64,000 nucleotides of DNA from assembly GCA_030015575.1 (NCBI GenBank), contig CM057349.1, positions 262,255,077 to 262,319,076 of the forward strand, given 5' to 3'. Of this stretch, positions 13,415-22,830 are shown piece after piece. The notes under the pieces are model-generated. The model was not told the DNA's origin. It saw only the letters and a list, made by a program, of their open reading frames with translations, and ran no database searches. The stretch is from Agapanthus africanus. Taxonomy: Eukaryota; Streptophyta; Magnoliopsida; Asparagales; Amaryllidaceae. A program made the translations under genes and the position numbers. Within the stretch, counting starts at the first letter, position 1. The number at the start of each line of letters is the position of its first letter.

Positions 13415-13606
13415 CCACCATGAGGTGGACAGAGGGTGAGGCAGAATCGAAACTGCCCATGCAGGGGCAGTTTCGGGTCCCCACCCCCAAGACCACCTTG
13501 TTGTGGTCTTGGGGAGTGGGCCCAGCCATTCGGTCCCTCCCGGGTCTCCTTAGGGTGCCCACGCAGCACCCCGCGGCTTCTCGGTTCAAACAGAGAGCCC
13601 GCGGGG
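13415..13606 (-). promoter_or_regulatory. E3 cluster of GC-rich hairpins near the PBS
   Basis: There are four inverted repeats in a row: CCACC/GGTGG (13415-13428), CGAAACTGCCC/GGGCAGTTTCG (13448-13475, 11 bp perfect), CCCCAAGACCAC/GTGGTCTTGGGG (13485-13514, 12 bp perfect) and CCCCGCGG/CCGCGGGG (13569-13606). They sit 110-315 nt downstream of the PBS, in the slot of the single GC-rich stem of E1, E2, E4 and E5. Confidence 0.65.
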
Positions 13607-13717
13607 AGTGCAAACATCTCAAAACTCAAAAATTCGGGACTGTTTTCTCGACAGTTTTCGATGCCCGAAAAAACGTGAATTCTAATGTCGCAACTAGCTA
13701 GTTTAAGGTGTTTGGGT

Positions 13718-13730
13718 GGCTCTGATACCA
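13718..13730 (-). other. E3 primer-binding site (initiator tRNA-Met)
   Basis: The plus strand reads GGCTCTGATACCA and directly abuts the LTR at 13731 with no spacer base. Confidence 0.95.
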
Positions 13731-15660
13731 TGTTGGGTTTTGCCGGCGCCGTGGCCATCAAATCATGGAAAAATGCGGAACAAAAACTTTTAAAACTTTG
13801 GCGCAAACAAAACCCGCACAAGATCGAACCAAAAACCTTATACTAGCAAACATGCAAAGAGGAGTTAGGAGAGGTTATACCGATCGATCCGTGTCCTTCG
13901 GTTTTCAACCTCTTCCAAAGCTCCTCGCGGCTGCCCCAAACATGTTCACTCTCCGGTCTCCTTTGTCGAAGAGGCTCCACGTCAAGGATTCTTTATACGG
14001 GCTCCTGCTTCTAAACCGAAGAACCTCGGACATCAAGTTTGCTAGCCGAGATGTCCAAGGTGAAGTAGAGATAGTGTGTGATTACTTTGTCATAATACAC
14101 TCAATGATTCTCAACACATGTGATGGAATGAGTGGAGGTTGAAAAGGAAGCCATGGATGGAAAATGTGAGCTCTAGAAAAAAGCAAGTGAGCAAGCTGAG
14201 AGAGAGAAATGAGATGGCTGCCCTCTCTTTTGTGTGGGTGTGTTGTGAGTTATTTTTGATGAGATAAAGAAAAATCTTTGCACAAAATATCTCATACAAA
14301 ACCCAAGACCATGAGTCACCAAGTGTGCACATGCCACATTCAATGCCTCATGCCAAAATTTGCACTCACAATTTCCATCACAATAAAACATTAAACCAAA
14401 TGTTTAAACAAAAAAGAATGACATTTTCTAAAGTAAACTCGTAACGAATTACAAGAATACCCCTCATCTGTATATACATACCTGCATCCGTATTCCGACT
14501 GAATATGAATACAACGAGACGAAAATAATCCAACAATCTAATACTAGGATCCGGCTTAAACCAAAGCCCATTAGTATGATCCGTGCACAAGTGCACATAT
14601 ATGATCGAACCTTGCCATAAAACCATACGTCCTCTACAACATTTCGTCCGAACTTAGGAAACTCTCTGTGTGGGACTCTAAAGACTCGTTAATACGCTGG
14701 CAGTGGGTTTAACCACAAGCATGCCAGTGGCACTAGATGTACGTAACAGCAGCCCAGGTATTGAGCGAAAGGGAGGCCGACGAGCGAACTTATCCTAAAA
14801 CCCCACTGAGCCTGACAGTGACAATATCCGTACAGTCCGGTCCGTTCGTCTATGAGTATCGCATATCAGGCCTAAGGGGATGGTAAACGTCAGACCCCTA
14901 ATAGCGGTATAAGTCGTGCCGGAGTGTAGCCCAGAACACCCTGAGAAACTACTAGAATACCTACCAGTAAATCTCACTTGCCATGGCTAAGGACATTGTG
15001 TAATGGCTCTCCAAACATAACGCGATATCAACCCCCAATACCGGGAGAGACGAAACCCCTGACGGTTCCTTTGAGCCGTGGTAGGGTAGTAATCAAAGCA
15101 CAGTGGGAACTCACACGAGACAAATGACGATCTCAGGTCGATAGACTAACCTGTACACATGTAACCAGGGAACTGCTATCTGACGATAGGTATAATACCA
15201 ACTAGCATGTTCCCGACGAGTCTGTCCGGTGTACTCATAACCCAATGAGCACCTGTATACTATCTTAGGTGAACCAACTGACACCAATAGCTTGTGACAC
15301 CGTCCACCGCCCCTCGTCGGGGTCTCGATCCGTATACACTAGTCTACTCATGGAGTATCAATGCCCAGTCTCGAAACTCCCACGACTAGGGACACTTTAA
15401 GGATGTGCTTATAGGCTACCCAACTCACACGTATATGATTGCCATCATACTGCTGGTAGTCAAGCAAGAATCCTATGCGCTCTATCAACGTGTAATAGTG
15501 ATCTGTAATGTCACCTGAAGCAAGTACACGATGATAAAAACAAACCAGATAGCATACTATCATCTCGAGTAAGACTGTTCTACTGGTATAGGTCCTCCCT
15601 CAATCATTGCAATCACATGTCTGCGATCCAATAATTGACTTCAGGGCACTATAGCTAACA
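13731..15660 (-). repeat. E3 5' LTR
   Basis: This LTR is 1930 bp, from TGTTGGGTTTTGCC to GCACTATAGCTAACA on the plus strand. The terminal CCCAACA in sense resembles E6, so E3 and E6 form one LTR subfamily. A hairpin after the TATA-like box is at 14484-14512 (12 of 13 positions paired, two G.U). A CTAGTAT box and GGCTTTGGTTTAAGCC palindrome lie just beyond it. Confidence 0.9.
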
Positions 15661-15767
15661 TTTACTTATTACCTTCTGTACACCACACTTAGGCTAATCG
15701 GTTTTCTTTCTTCCCCACCTTTCGGCACCTGCCTATGGTTTGGAAGAAGACTATCCAATAAGCGTAA
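15661..15767 (-). pseudogene. E7 fragment (gag-duplication region) between E3 and E2
   Basis: These 107 bp match the gag-duplication unit of E3 (compare 510-625 and 920-1035). They are what is left of the host element E7 between two insertions. The last five bases, CGTAA, are the left target duplication of E2, and the sequence resumes at 45885. Confidence 0.85.
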
Positions 15768-17811
15768 TGTTAGTGTATATGCCCTAGAGGCCATTACTGT
15801 ATCATACTAGTTTGTATATTACTTGATGGAAGCTTGGGATATTCACAGTTGTATATACAATCTTGCTCGAAATGGTAGTATGCTACTTGGTTTGACTCTG
15901 CTTTAATATGTGCATGTGTTTCTTTTAGCATATCGCTGATATACATATTAGTAGAGCCCTTAGGATCTTTGCTTGATTACCAGCGTTGTGATGGCGCTCA
16001 CACTCGTGGGAGCTGGGTGATCTATAAGCACATCCTTATACAGGTCCCTAGTTGTTGGACTATCGAGACAGGGCATCGAAACTCCGGAGTAGACTAGCGT
16101 ATACGCTTCTCATCCCAGTGTAGGAGACGGTCTGTCCCACAGCCGTCAGTACGTCGTACTTGAGATAGTATGCGGGTGTCGTTAGGTTACGAGTACACTG
16201 GACAGGACTCGTCGGGAACTGTTGGTTGGTATTATACCTATCGTCAGTTATCAGTTCCCAGGTGACATGAGTACAGCTTAGTCCGCTGACTTGACACTGT
16301 CACTTCGCCTCGAGTGTGTTCCCACTGCACTTTGATTACTACCCTACCACGGCTCAAAGGAGTCATGCAAATAGGTAGTTTTTGGGTGCAGTCCCGAAGC
16401 ACTTGGAGGCAGTGACGGTTAGACAGGATTCGTCTCTCCCGGTATTGGGGGTTGACATCGCGCTGTGTCCAGGAGAGCCATTACACGAGTAGTCCCTGTC
16501 CAGGGCAAGCGAGATATACTGGTAGGTTTCCAGTGTTATCTCAGGGTGTTCTGGGCTACACTCCGACACGACTTGTACCGCTATTAGGGGACTGACGTTT
16601 CACCGCCCCCCTAGGCCCGCCATGCGATGTATCAGACGAACAGACCGGACTGTACGGAGACTGTCACATACAGGCTTAGTAGGAGTTCAGATGGGGTTCA
16701 CCTCGTCAGTTTTCTTATCGACATCTACCTGGGGACCATTACGTACAGCTAGTGCCACTTGCGGTCTGTGGTTAAACCCACTGCCAGCGTAGTGTCGAGT
16801 CTTTAGAGTCCCACACAGAGAGCTATTCGCCTTTAGGCAAAATGAGTAGAGGTCGCATGGTTTTGCGACAGGGTTCGTTCACATCCGTGCACTTGTGCAC
16901 GTTTGCTGTCCGGACAGCTTATACCAGCGGGCTTTGGTTTAAGCCGGATCCTAGTATATGATTTGGGATTGGTTTTATCTCTTTGTATTCGTGTTCCTCG
17001 GATCACGAATACGGGTGCGTATGCACAGTTGTTTGAGACAGAGGGAGAGGACTTTGATTAGGGTTAATGACTATTGTCATTTTATTAACCCTAATACTTA
17101 TGTGTGTATTATGGTTAATTGATATTAGTTTAATATAATTGTGCATGGTTATGGTTGTTGACCTTTTGACCTCCTTGACTTGTTGACCTAGGTTGACACT
17201 TTGACCATCATCATTTCATTTGGAAGATGCTCTTTGATCCTTGCAATTTGCATTAAAAATGAAATGATAATGGTCATGTCTTGATTAACCATGACAATTA
17301 TCTAGCTAATTATCTAATTAAAATAATATACACATATATGTGAGAATGGTTTATTTTATTCTCATTCTATCATTCACTTTCTCTCTCTTGTTCTTCCTCT
17401 CCCTCATGCTCTCCCCTCTCATGTGTTGAGAAATACTTGAGCTTGAGAAAAACCTCTTCTTGATAATCTCTACTCTCATATAGGGTTCAAGGATTAGCAC
17501 TTCTTGCATCCTAGTTACTTCTAGCTTGGAGTTGAAGCCAAAGGTCGAGGCTTTCGGGTGGATCTTTCTTCGACGTGAGAAGACGACTAAGGTGACCTCC
17601 TTCCACCACTCCAAGGAGCAAGGAGAGAAGGACATAAAGCCCAAGGTATAACCTTTCTAGCACTTAGCTAGTTTCTAGTTAGCTTTAGCATGTTTTTGTT
17701 TAGCAAAGATCCTTCTTTGTCTAGTCTATGTTGCCTAAGTTGATAAAAATTTGATTTTTATTCCGTTTTCCGCCTCCTCGCAAGTACCGGGGTGGGCAAC
17801 GTAGACTTACA
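15768..17811 (+). repeat. E2 5' LTR
   Basis: It runs TGTTAGTGTATATGCCC...GACTTACA. The promoter region shows GGGCTTTGGTTTAAGCCGG, a TATA-like CTAGTATATGAT and, about 30 bp downstream, a perfect 9-bp hairpin GTATTCGTG/CACGAATAC (16985-17012). A palindromic GTGCACTTGTGCAC lies upstream, in the place of the repeated block of E1 and E5. In U5, AAGGTATAAC at 17643-17652 is a candidate splice donor. Confidence 0.95.
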
Positions 17812-17812
17812 G

Positions 17813-17825
17813 TGGTATCAGAGCC
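17813..17825 (+). other. E2 primer-binding site (initiator tRNA-Met)
   Basis: TGGTATCAGAGCC lies one base after the LTR end at 17811. Confidence 0.95.
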
Positions 17826-17987
17826 TAACTAAACATAAACTAGCTAGGTAGTAGAGTGTATCGAAGTTCGAATCGGAAAAATCGAAAAACCGAGTTTTCA
17901 AAACCCTAAGTTTCTGTTAAAATTTTTTCTGTTCAAAACAAAATAAATCATACTCCAAAAATCATCTCAGGGTTTTGTGAAGAAAGC

Positions 17988-18097
17988 CACCAAAAACGAT
18001 CCAGTGATTCGACCAAAGAGCCGCGGTTCCGCGGCAATAGCAAGCTATTGCCGCGCAACCGCGGCAGTCTTGGCTCTTCACTTGGTCGAGTTTGGTG
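17988..18097 (+). promoter_or_regulatory. E2 GC-rich leader stem about 200 nt after the PBS
   Basis: The nested arms are CACCAAA/TTTGGTG, CGACCAA/TTGGTCG, AAGAGCC/GGCTCTT and, at the tip, CCGCGGTT and GCGGCAATAG paired with CTATTGCCGC and AACCGCGG around a CAAG loop. This is the longest and most regular inverted repeat in the leader. None of its sequence matches the E5 stem, but the position is the same. Confidence 0.7.
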
Positions 18098-18250
18098 CAG
18101 TGTATTTCTGGCTTGGTTTTGGGATTTTTAAGATGGTTTATATGTGCCCAGGTTTTCCAGAATAGAAATTTGTTTTTGGGGGCCTATAAATCCGTATTTT
18201 TTTTCGAACTTCAATACACTTTGACTAAAAGGTTATATCTGTGATGTTTA

Positions 18251-18304
18251 TATGTATTGAACGTCGGCTAATCGCTATATGTCGATTAGTCGGGGTTATA
18301 CATA
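18251..18304 (+). promoter_or_regulatory. E2 leader hairpin with CTATAT loop
   Basis: GGCTAATCG/CGATTAGTC (9 pairs, one G.U) carries a CTATATG loop, with outer arms TATGTAT/ATACATA and AAC/GTT. It starts 438 nt after the PBS. It is shorter than the 78-nt version of E1, E4, E5, E6 and E7 but keeps the loop and the position. Confidence 0.6.
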
Positions 18305-19917
18305 TCTGTGATCTGTGATTGATGATGCTATGTGTATATGAATGGGTTGGATTGTCGCGGATGAATAGCCGGGGTGGATGTGAGATGAGTGTTGCTTTTT
18401 CTTTCATTCATTGTAATATGTAAATTGATGTAATAATATTATTTGTATGGCCGCGCAACCGGGTCGGGGTTGTAGCCGTCACTGTATAATTCTTTTTACT
18501 GTTTTTGCTCCTAAGATAGACCCATGGAGGGGGTGCACAAACTATCGGGTATCTCGAAGTGCCGAGTGGCCTACTCACGGTATTGAGGGAGGTTGCTTCG
18601 CTTCGGGTACTTGGCGGGTAGTTTGCCGCACCCGTAGGGGTCTTGGGTGGGGTATTTGGCTATTCACCGCGACCGTGTAATCCGCTTTTCGTTGCAGGCT
18701 CGAACGGATTGCGGATTCCTAGTATATCCAATGTATTCATCTGTGATCTGTAATGTCTATCATTGCTATATATTTATATACGATAACTATTTAGGCGTTG
18801 CTTATGTTTTACAGCCGCGTTAGCCCAGCCCCCGCTCTGTCGTTACTTAAGTAACCTAACGGGTGATGACGGGGCCCCGTGGCGAATACGAATGGCATAA
18901 GCGTACGTCATATTTTGGTTGTTTTCTGCAATGGTAGGATTAAATGATGGGACGCATTAAAAGAACTAATGCAAGAAAATAAACCAAGTAAAAGTCGATT
19001 GGAACACTTTGAAAACCACTCGGTTCTTTTCAAAACTAAACTTTTAAACGCGGAGCTTGAACCACTCCTTTTAAAAGCTATCTCGTTCCATCGACTATAT
19101 CAAGTTTACTACGTTCACGGTTTCGCCAAAACCATCCGTAGCCCTCCGTCGTTTCATATAAATATTCAACAGTATTCAAGCTGTGTTTGTTGGCCTTAGT
19201 CAAGGCACAGTGTTTGGTAGCTGGTGGGTATTCATATGTTGCATAGATAGAATGCGTTGGTTTGGGACAGTCGTATTGCTTTGTTGGCCATAGTCAAGGG
19301 TATATACGGGTGGGTTCAAATTAACCTGGATAACAACGGGTAGAACTTGACATGTGACTTATGATTTGTTGGCCTTAGTCAAGGTCATAAGAGCATGGGG
19401 CAAAAATCCACATCGGGAGTTTCATAAGTACTGAAACTTGCTAGCGCTGCATACCATTTGGAGTGTGATAATTCTGATAGGATTCCTTCGGTTTTATCAC
19501 GCAATGATATTTGGATCCCGATCCTACTGTGAGTATATGCTACTCCTCGGGAAAACTCTCGCTTAACGATCAATGCTATAAACCTAGTAGGTGTCTAGAA
19601 AGGTGTAGGCAGGGCTACGCCCACAGGGAAAAGAGGTTACTTAATTAAGGAACTTCGCGAAAGCATTGGAAAACCTTCCTCGAAGTACTGACACTGGCCT
19701 GGCTGAATGGTTAAGCAAGTATTGTACGGTGAGAAAGATCTCGACTAATTCTTCCTTTGTGGTTTGAGGAGGGATTCGAGAGACAGTGGGAGCCATCCTG
19801 TTTAGATAAATTAAAAACCAATCTAAACTTGCAAGAGCATCATGCTAAGTGTTTTCTTCTCTCTCTCTTAATTGCAGCTACCCAGTGACCGCACCTAGGT
19901 TACATCTAGATAATAAA

Positions 19918-21549
19918 ATGACTGAATCTGACTGTTATGACTGGCAAAGGTCTGTCCAGATGTCCATTGCCCAGGACAAGCTGGGACACCTCTTGACTGA
20001 TCCAACCCCTGCCGTCTCTGGTCCAGTTTCCCCTGTCATGGATATTGATATTCGTAGGACATCGAAAGAAGACTGTGCGAAAGCCAAGTGCCTCGTGTTA
20101 GCCTCAGTTGATGGTATATACCAGAGGCAGCACGAGAAGATGGACTCAGCTTCTATCTTCCTCCATAACAAAGTTTTATATGGAGAGCAATCTCGTATCG
20201 CAAGATATGAGACCTCGAACGAATTGCTTCCAGCGAGGTTGGCTATCGGGTCATCTGTAGGGGGCAACGTCCTTACAGAGACCAGCTCTTTTGAGCTCTC
20301 GGACCTGAAGACCACGTTGAAGAACGGGTCAGATACCGAATCAGTTCAACAGTCTCTACCTACTACCCTAAAGGAAACTAGGGAAGTAGAAAGAAAGGGA
20401 AGGGCAGAAGTTTCAGGAACAGATGTAGTAAAAGAAGGATGTTCCTATTGTTACGGGAATGAACATGGGCAGAAGGATTGCAGGGCTTGTAAAGCCAGTA
20501 GCCAGAATTCGAAGCATGTTGTGGCTTCGGCTTCGGGTGTGTTTGTGATAGAGAACTGTATGTCAGTTAACCCTACTTCCTGGGTATTGGATACCGGATC
20601 AGGATCTCATATCTGTAATTCGTTACAGGCTTTGAGAAACCGTAAGGTTATCAGGAAAGGTGATATGACTCTCAGGGTTGCTAACGGAATGAGCATGTAT
20701 GCTGAATCCGTAGGGGAATATCATCTAGGACTGACAACTGGGCAGATATTGATTCTGCGTGACTGTTTTTATGTGCCAGCTGCGACTTGTAATATCATAT
20801 CTGTATCCTTGATTTCTAAGGAAGGATATGATTTTACTTTTGTAAGCGATGTAGTTAACATCCACCTAAATCAAGTTCTGATTGGGTCAGGTACATTACA
20901 AAACGGGATATACGTATTAAATCAAGCTCAGATCTTCAGTGTCCAGAACACACTTAAAAGAAAGTCTCCGGAAACAAATCAGGCTTTCTTATGGCATTGT
21001 AGACTGGGTCACATTAATGAGACACGGTTAACAAAGTTACATAGAGAGGGATACTTGAATCCGTTCGAGTATCAGTTTTATGCCACTTGTGAATCTTGTC
21101 TCATGGGAAAGATGACAAAGACTCCATTCACTGGACACGGAGAAAGAGCAAGCGAGCTCTTGGGACTCATACACAGTGATGTGTGTGGTCCAATGTCTAC
21201 ACATGCGCGAAGTGGTTATTCATACTTCATTACTTTCACAGATGATTTCTCTAGGTATGGACATGTCTTCTTAATGAAGCACAAATCCGAGGCCTTTGAG
21301 AAATTTCAAGAATACAAGAATGAAGTTGAAAAACAAACAGGCAAAAGTATCAAGACACTGAGATCTGATCGAGGTGGTGAATACTTGAGTGCCGAGTTTC
21401 TGGGCTACTTAAAAGAGAATGGGATTCTCTCTCAGCTTACTCCTCCATACACACCACAACACAACGGTGTATCGGAAAGGCGGAATCGAACCCTATTGGA
21501 TATGGTTCGTTCCATGATGAGTAAGGCTGAGTTGCCGCGATCCTTCTGG
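19918..21549 (+). pseudogene. gag-pol: E2 gag-protease-integrase, first segment up to a frameshift
   Basis: This is one open frame from the ATG at 19918. A short Gag is followed by a CCHC zinc knuckle (CSYCYGNEHGQKDC, residues 175-188), the aspartic protease site (WVLDTGSGSH, D at about 225), the pre-integrase HHCC zinc region (LWHCRLGH...CESC) and the integrase core with D at about 421 (HSDVCGPM), D at about 484 (LRSDRGGEY) and E at about 520 (GVSERRNRT). The last two have exactly 35 residues between them. Gag ahead of the knuckle is shorter and less regular than usual, so an internal deletion is possible. A one-base frameshift in a G run near 21549 ends the frame at a TAG at 21559. It would act in cytoplasmic particles (gag, PR) and in nuclear integration (IN). 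Confidence 0.9.
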
Positions 21550-22436
21550 GTTATGCGCTAGAAACAGCTGCATATCTCTTGAACAAGGCTCCAACCAAGA
21601 CTGTGCCTACCACCCCATATCAGATGTGGAGTGGGAAGAAACCCTGTCTCAAGTACCTTAAGACATGGGGATGTCCAGCTTTTGTAAAAAAGCAGCATGC
21701 GGACAAGCTCGAGGCACGCTCAGTACTGTGTAAATTTGTGGGATACCTAAAGAACTCCAAGGGGTATCTTTTCTATTCCGCAGAGGAATAAAAGGTTTTT
21801 GTTTCTCAGCATGCCCACTTCTTGGAAACTGAATTTTTAGAAAATCAGATAAGTGGGAGCGCAATAGAACTGGAAGAAATTTCAGAACCACAAGCTGTTA
21901 CTGAAAGCTTGGAAGAACCAGAAGTTTCAAGAGAACCGGACATCCCTGCGCCACTCCGCAGGAGTAGTAGGCAGTCTCATCCGCCTGAGAGATACTACGG
22001 TTTTCTCATAGACGAGGATAGAGGGGATTGTACCATAGATTATGGTGAGCCTACTAGCTTCCAACAAGCCATCCAGAGCGGTGACTCGGTAAAATGGCTG
22101 GATGCAATGCGGGCCGAGATGGAGTCCATGTACACCAACAAAGTTTGGACTTTGGACTTTGCTCCAAAAGGGGTAAAACCCGTAGGCTGCAAATGGATCT
22201 TCAGAAAGAAGATTGGTGTAGATGGGCAGGTTGAGACCTATAAAGCTAGACTTGTTGCGAAGGGTTTTCTTCAAAGACCTGGCTTGGACTATGACGAGAC
22301 CATTTCTCCAGTGGCTATGCTGAAATCCATTCGGATCCTTCTTGCCATTGCTACCTTCCACGATTATGAAATCTGGCAGATGGACGTAAAGACGGCTTTC
22401 CTAAATGGAAATTTGGAAGAGTGCGTCTATATGGAT
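21550..22436 (+). pseudogene. gag-pol: E2 integrase C-terminal part and RT N-terminal part, split by E4
   Basis: It continues in the shifted frame with ETAAYLLNKAPTKTVP and the GKKP...FGC-like motif (WGCPAFVKK), typical of the copia integrase C-terminus. An in-frame TAA lies at 21789-21791. Beyond it come a charged linker (about 21822-21990) and the RT start (WLDAMRAEMESMYTNK, CKWIFRKK, ARLVAKGF, MDVKTAFLNG). At 22436 the coding sequence is cut between two codons by E4. The palm motif YVDD is on the far side at 42840. Confidence 0.9.
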
Positions 22437-22830
22437 TGTTGGATATAGTGCCCTCAGAGTCAATTATTGGATCACATGCACGTGATTGCAATGATTGAGG
22501 GGAGGACCTATCCCAGTAGGACAGTCTTACTTGAGATGATAGTATGCTATCTGGTTTATCTTTGTCATCGTGTACTGCTTTAGGTGACCTTACGAGTCGC
22601 TATTACACGTTGATAGAGACCCTAGGATTCTTGCTTGACTACCAGCAGTATGAGGGCGATCATATAAGTGAGAGCTGGAGTCTATAAGCACATCCTTAAA
22701 AGGTCTCTAGTCGTGGGAGTTTCGAGACAAGGCATCGATTCTCCAGAGTAGACTAGTGTATACAGTCGAGACCCCGACGAGGGGCGGTGGCCGGTCTCAC
22801 AAGCCACTGGTGTCAGTTGGTTCACCTAAG
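22437..22830 (+). repeat. E4 5' LTR, left part
   Basis: It begins TGTTGGATATAGTGCCC and runs 394 bp to CTAAG, which is the target duplication of E5 (22826-22830, repeated at 33055-33059). The sequence resumes at 33060. Confidence 0.95.

Larger units (their letters stand above)
11513..13717 (-). other. E3 leader, part nearer its 5' LTR
   Basis: This continues the E3 leader interrupted at 1565. It has three boxes of the CCTTGACTAAGGCCAAC type, the duplicated GGTCACTCCCGGTGA modules (about 11980-12180), the CGTTAG...CTAACG palindrome near 12390-12412, GTAGGGG-type modules and two structured regions nearer the PBS. Its centre box (TAA in place of E1's TTT) differs from E1 consistently over the repeats. 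Confidence 0.7.
1..15660 (-). mobile_element. E3, non-autonomous copia-type LTR retrotransposon, 3' end off the window
   Basis: Only the 5' part of E3 lies in the window: the 5' LTR (13731-15660), the PBS complement (13718-13730), the leader (11513-13717) and a decayed gag region (1-1565). Its other LTR must lie to the left of base 1. E1 is nested in its leader and splits it between 1565 and 11513. To the right of the LTR the sequence TTTAC (15661-15665) is the expected right copy of a 5-bp target duplication; the surrounding E7 sequence reads CTTTACTTATT in intact relatives, which fits insertion there. No reading frame of useful length survives. Orientation is set by the PBS and the LTR ends. 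Confidence 0.9.
17826..19917 (+). other. E2 leader, possibly containing an intron
   Basis: About 2.1 kb precede gag. It has two strong hairpins (17988-18097, 18251-18304), one GTAGGGG-type module (about 18525-18680), a GTTACTTAAGTAAC palindrome (18842-18855), three boxes TTGGCC(T/A)TAGTCAAGG (19190, 19284, 19369), and a pyrimidine tract ending TTAATTGCAG (19868-19877). It lacks the tandem GAGATCCCTTCACCGGG modules of the dead family. The first in-frame ATG (19849) lies inside the pyrimidine tract, so I place the gag start at 19918. Confidence 0.65.

Noticed and set aside
13369-13821. GC-rich ORFs of 77-150 codons on both strands near the E3 PBS
   Set aside because: They cross the PBS and LTR boundary and are explained by GC-rich inverted repeats that lack stop codons on both strands.
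17813-17825. TGGTATCAGAGCC considered as part of a tRNA gene
   Set aside because: Only the 13 bases complementary to the tRNA 3' end are present, always next to an LTR end. This is a primer-binding site.
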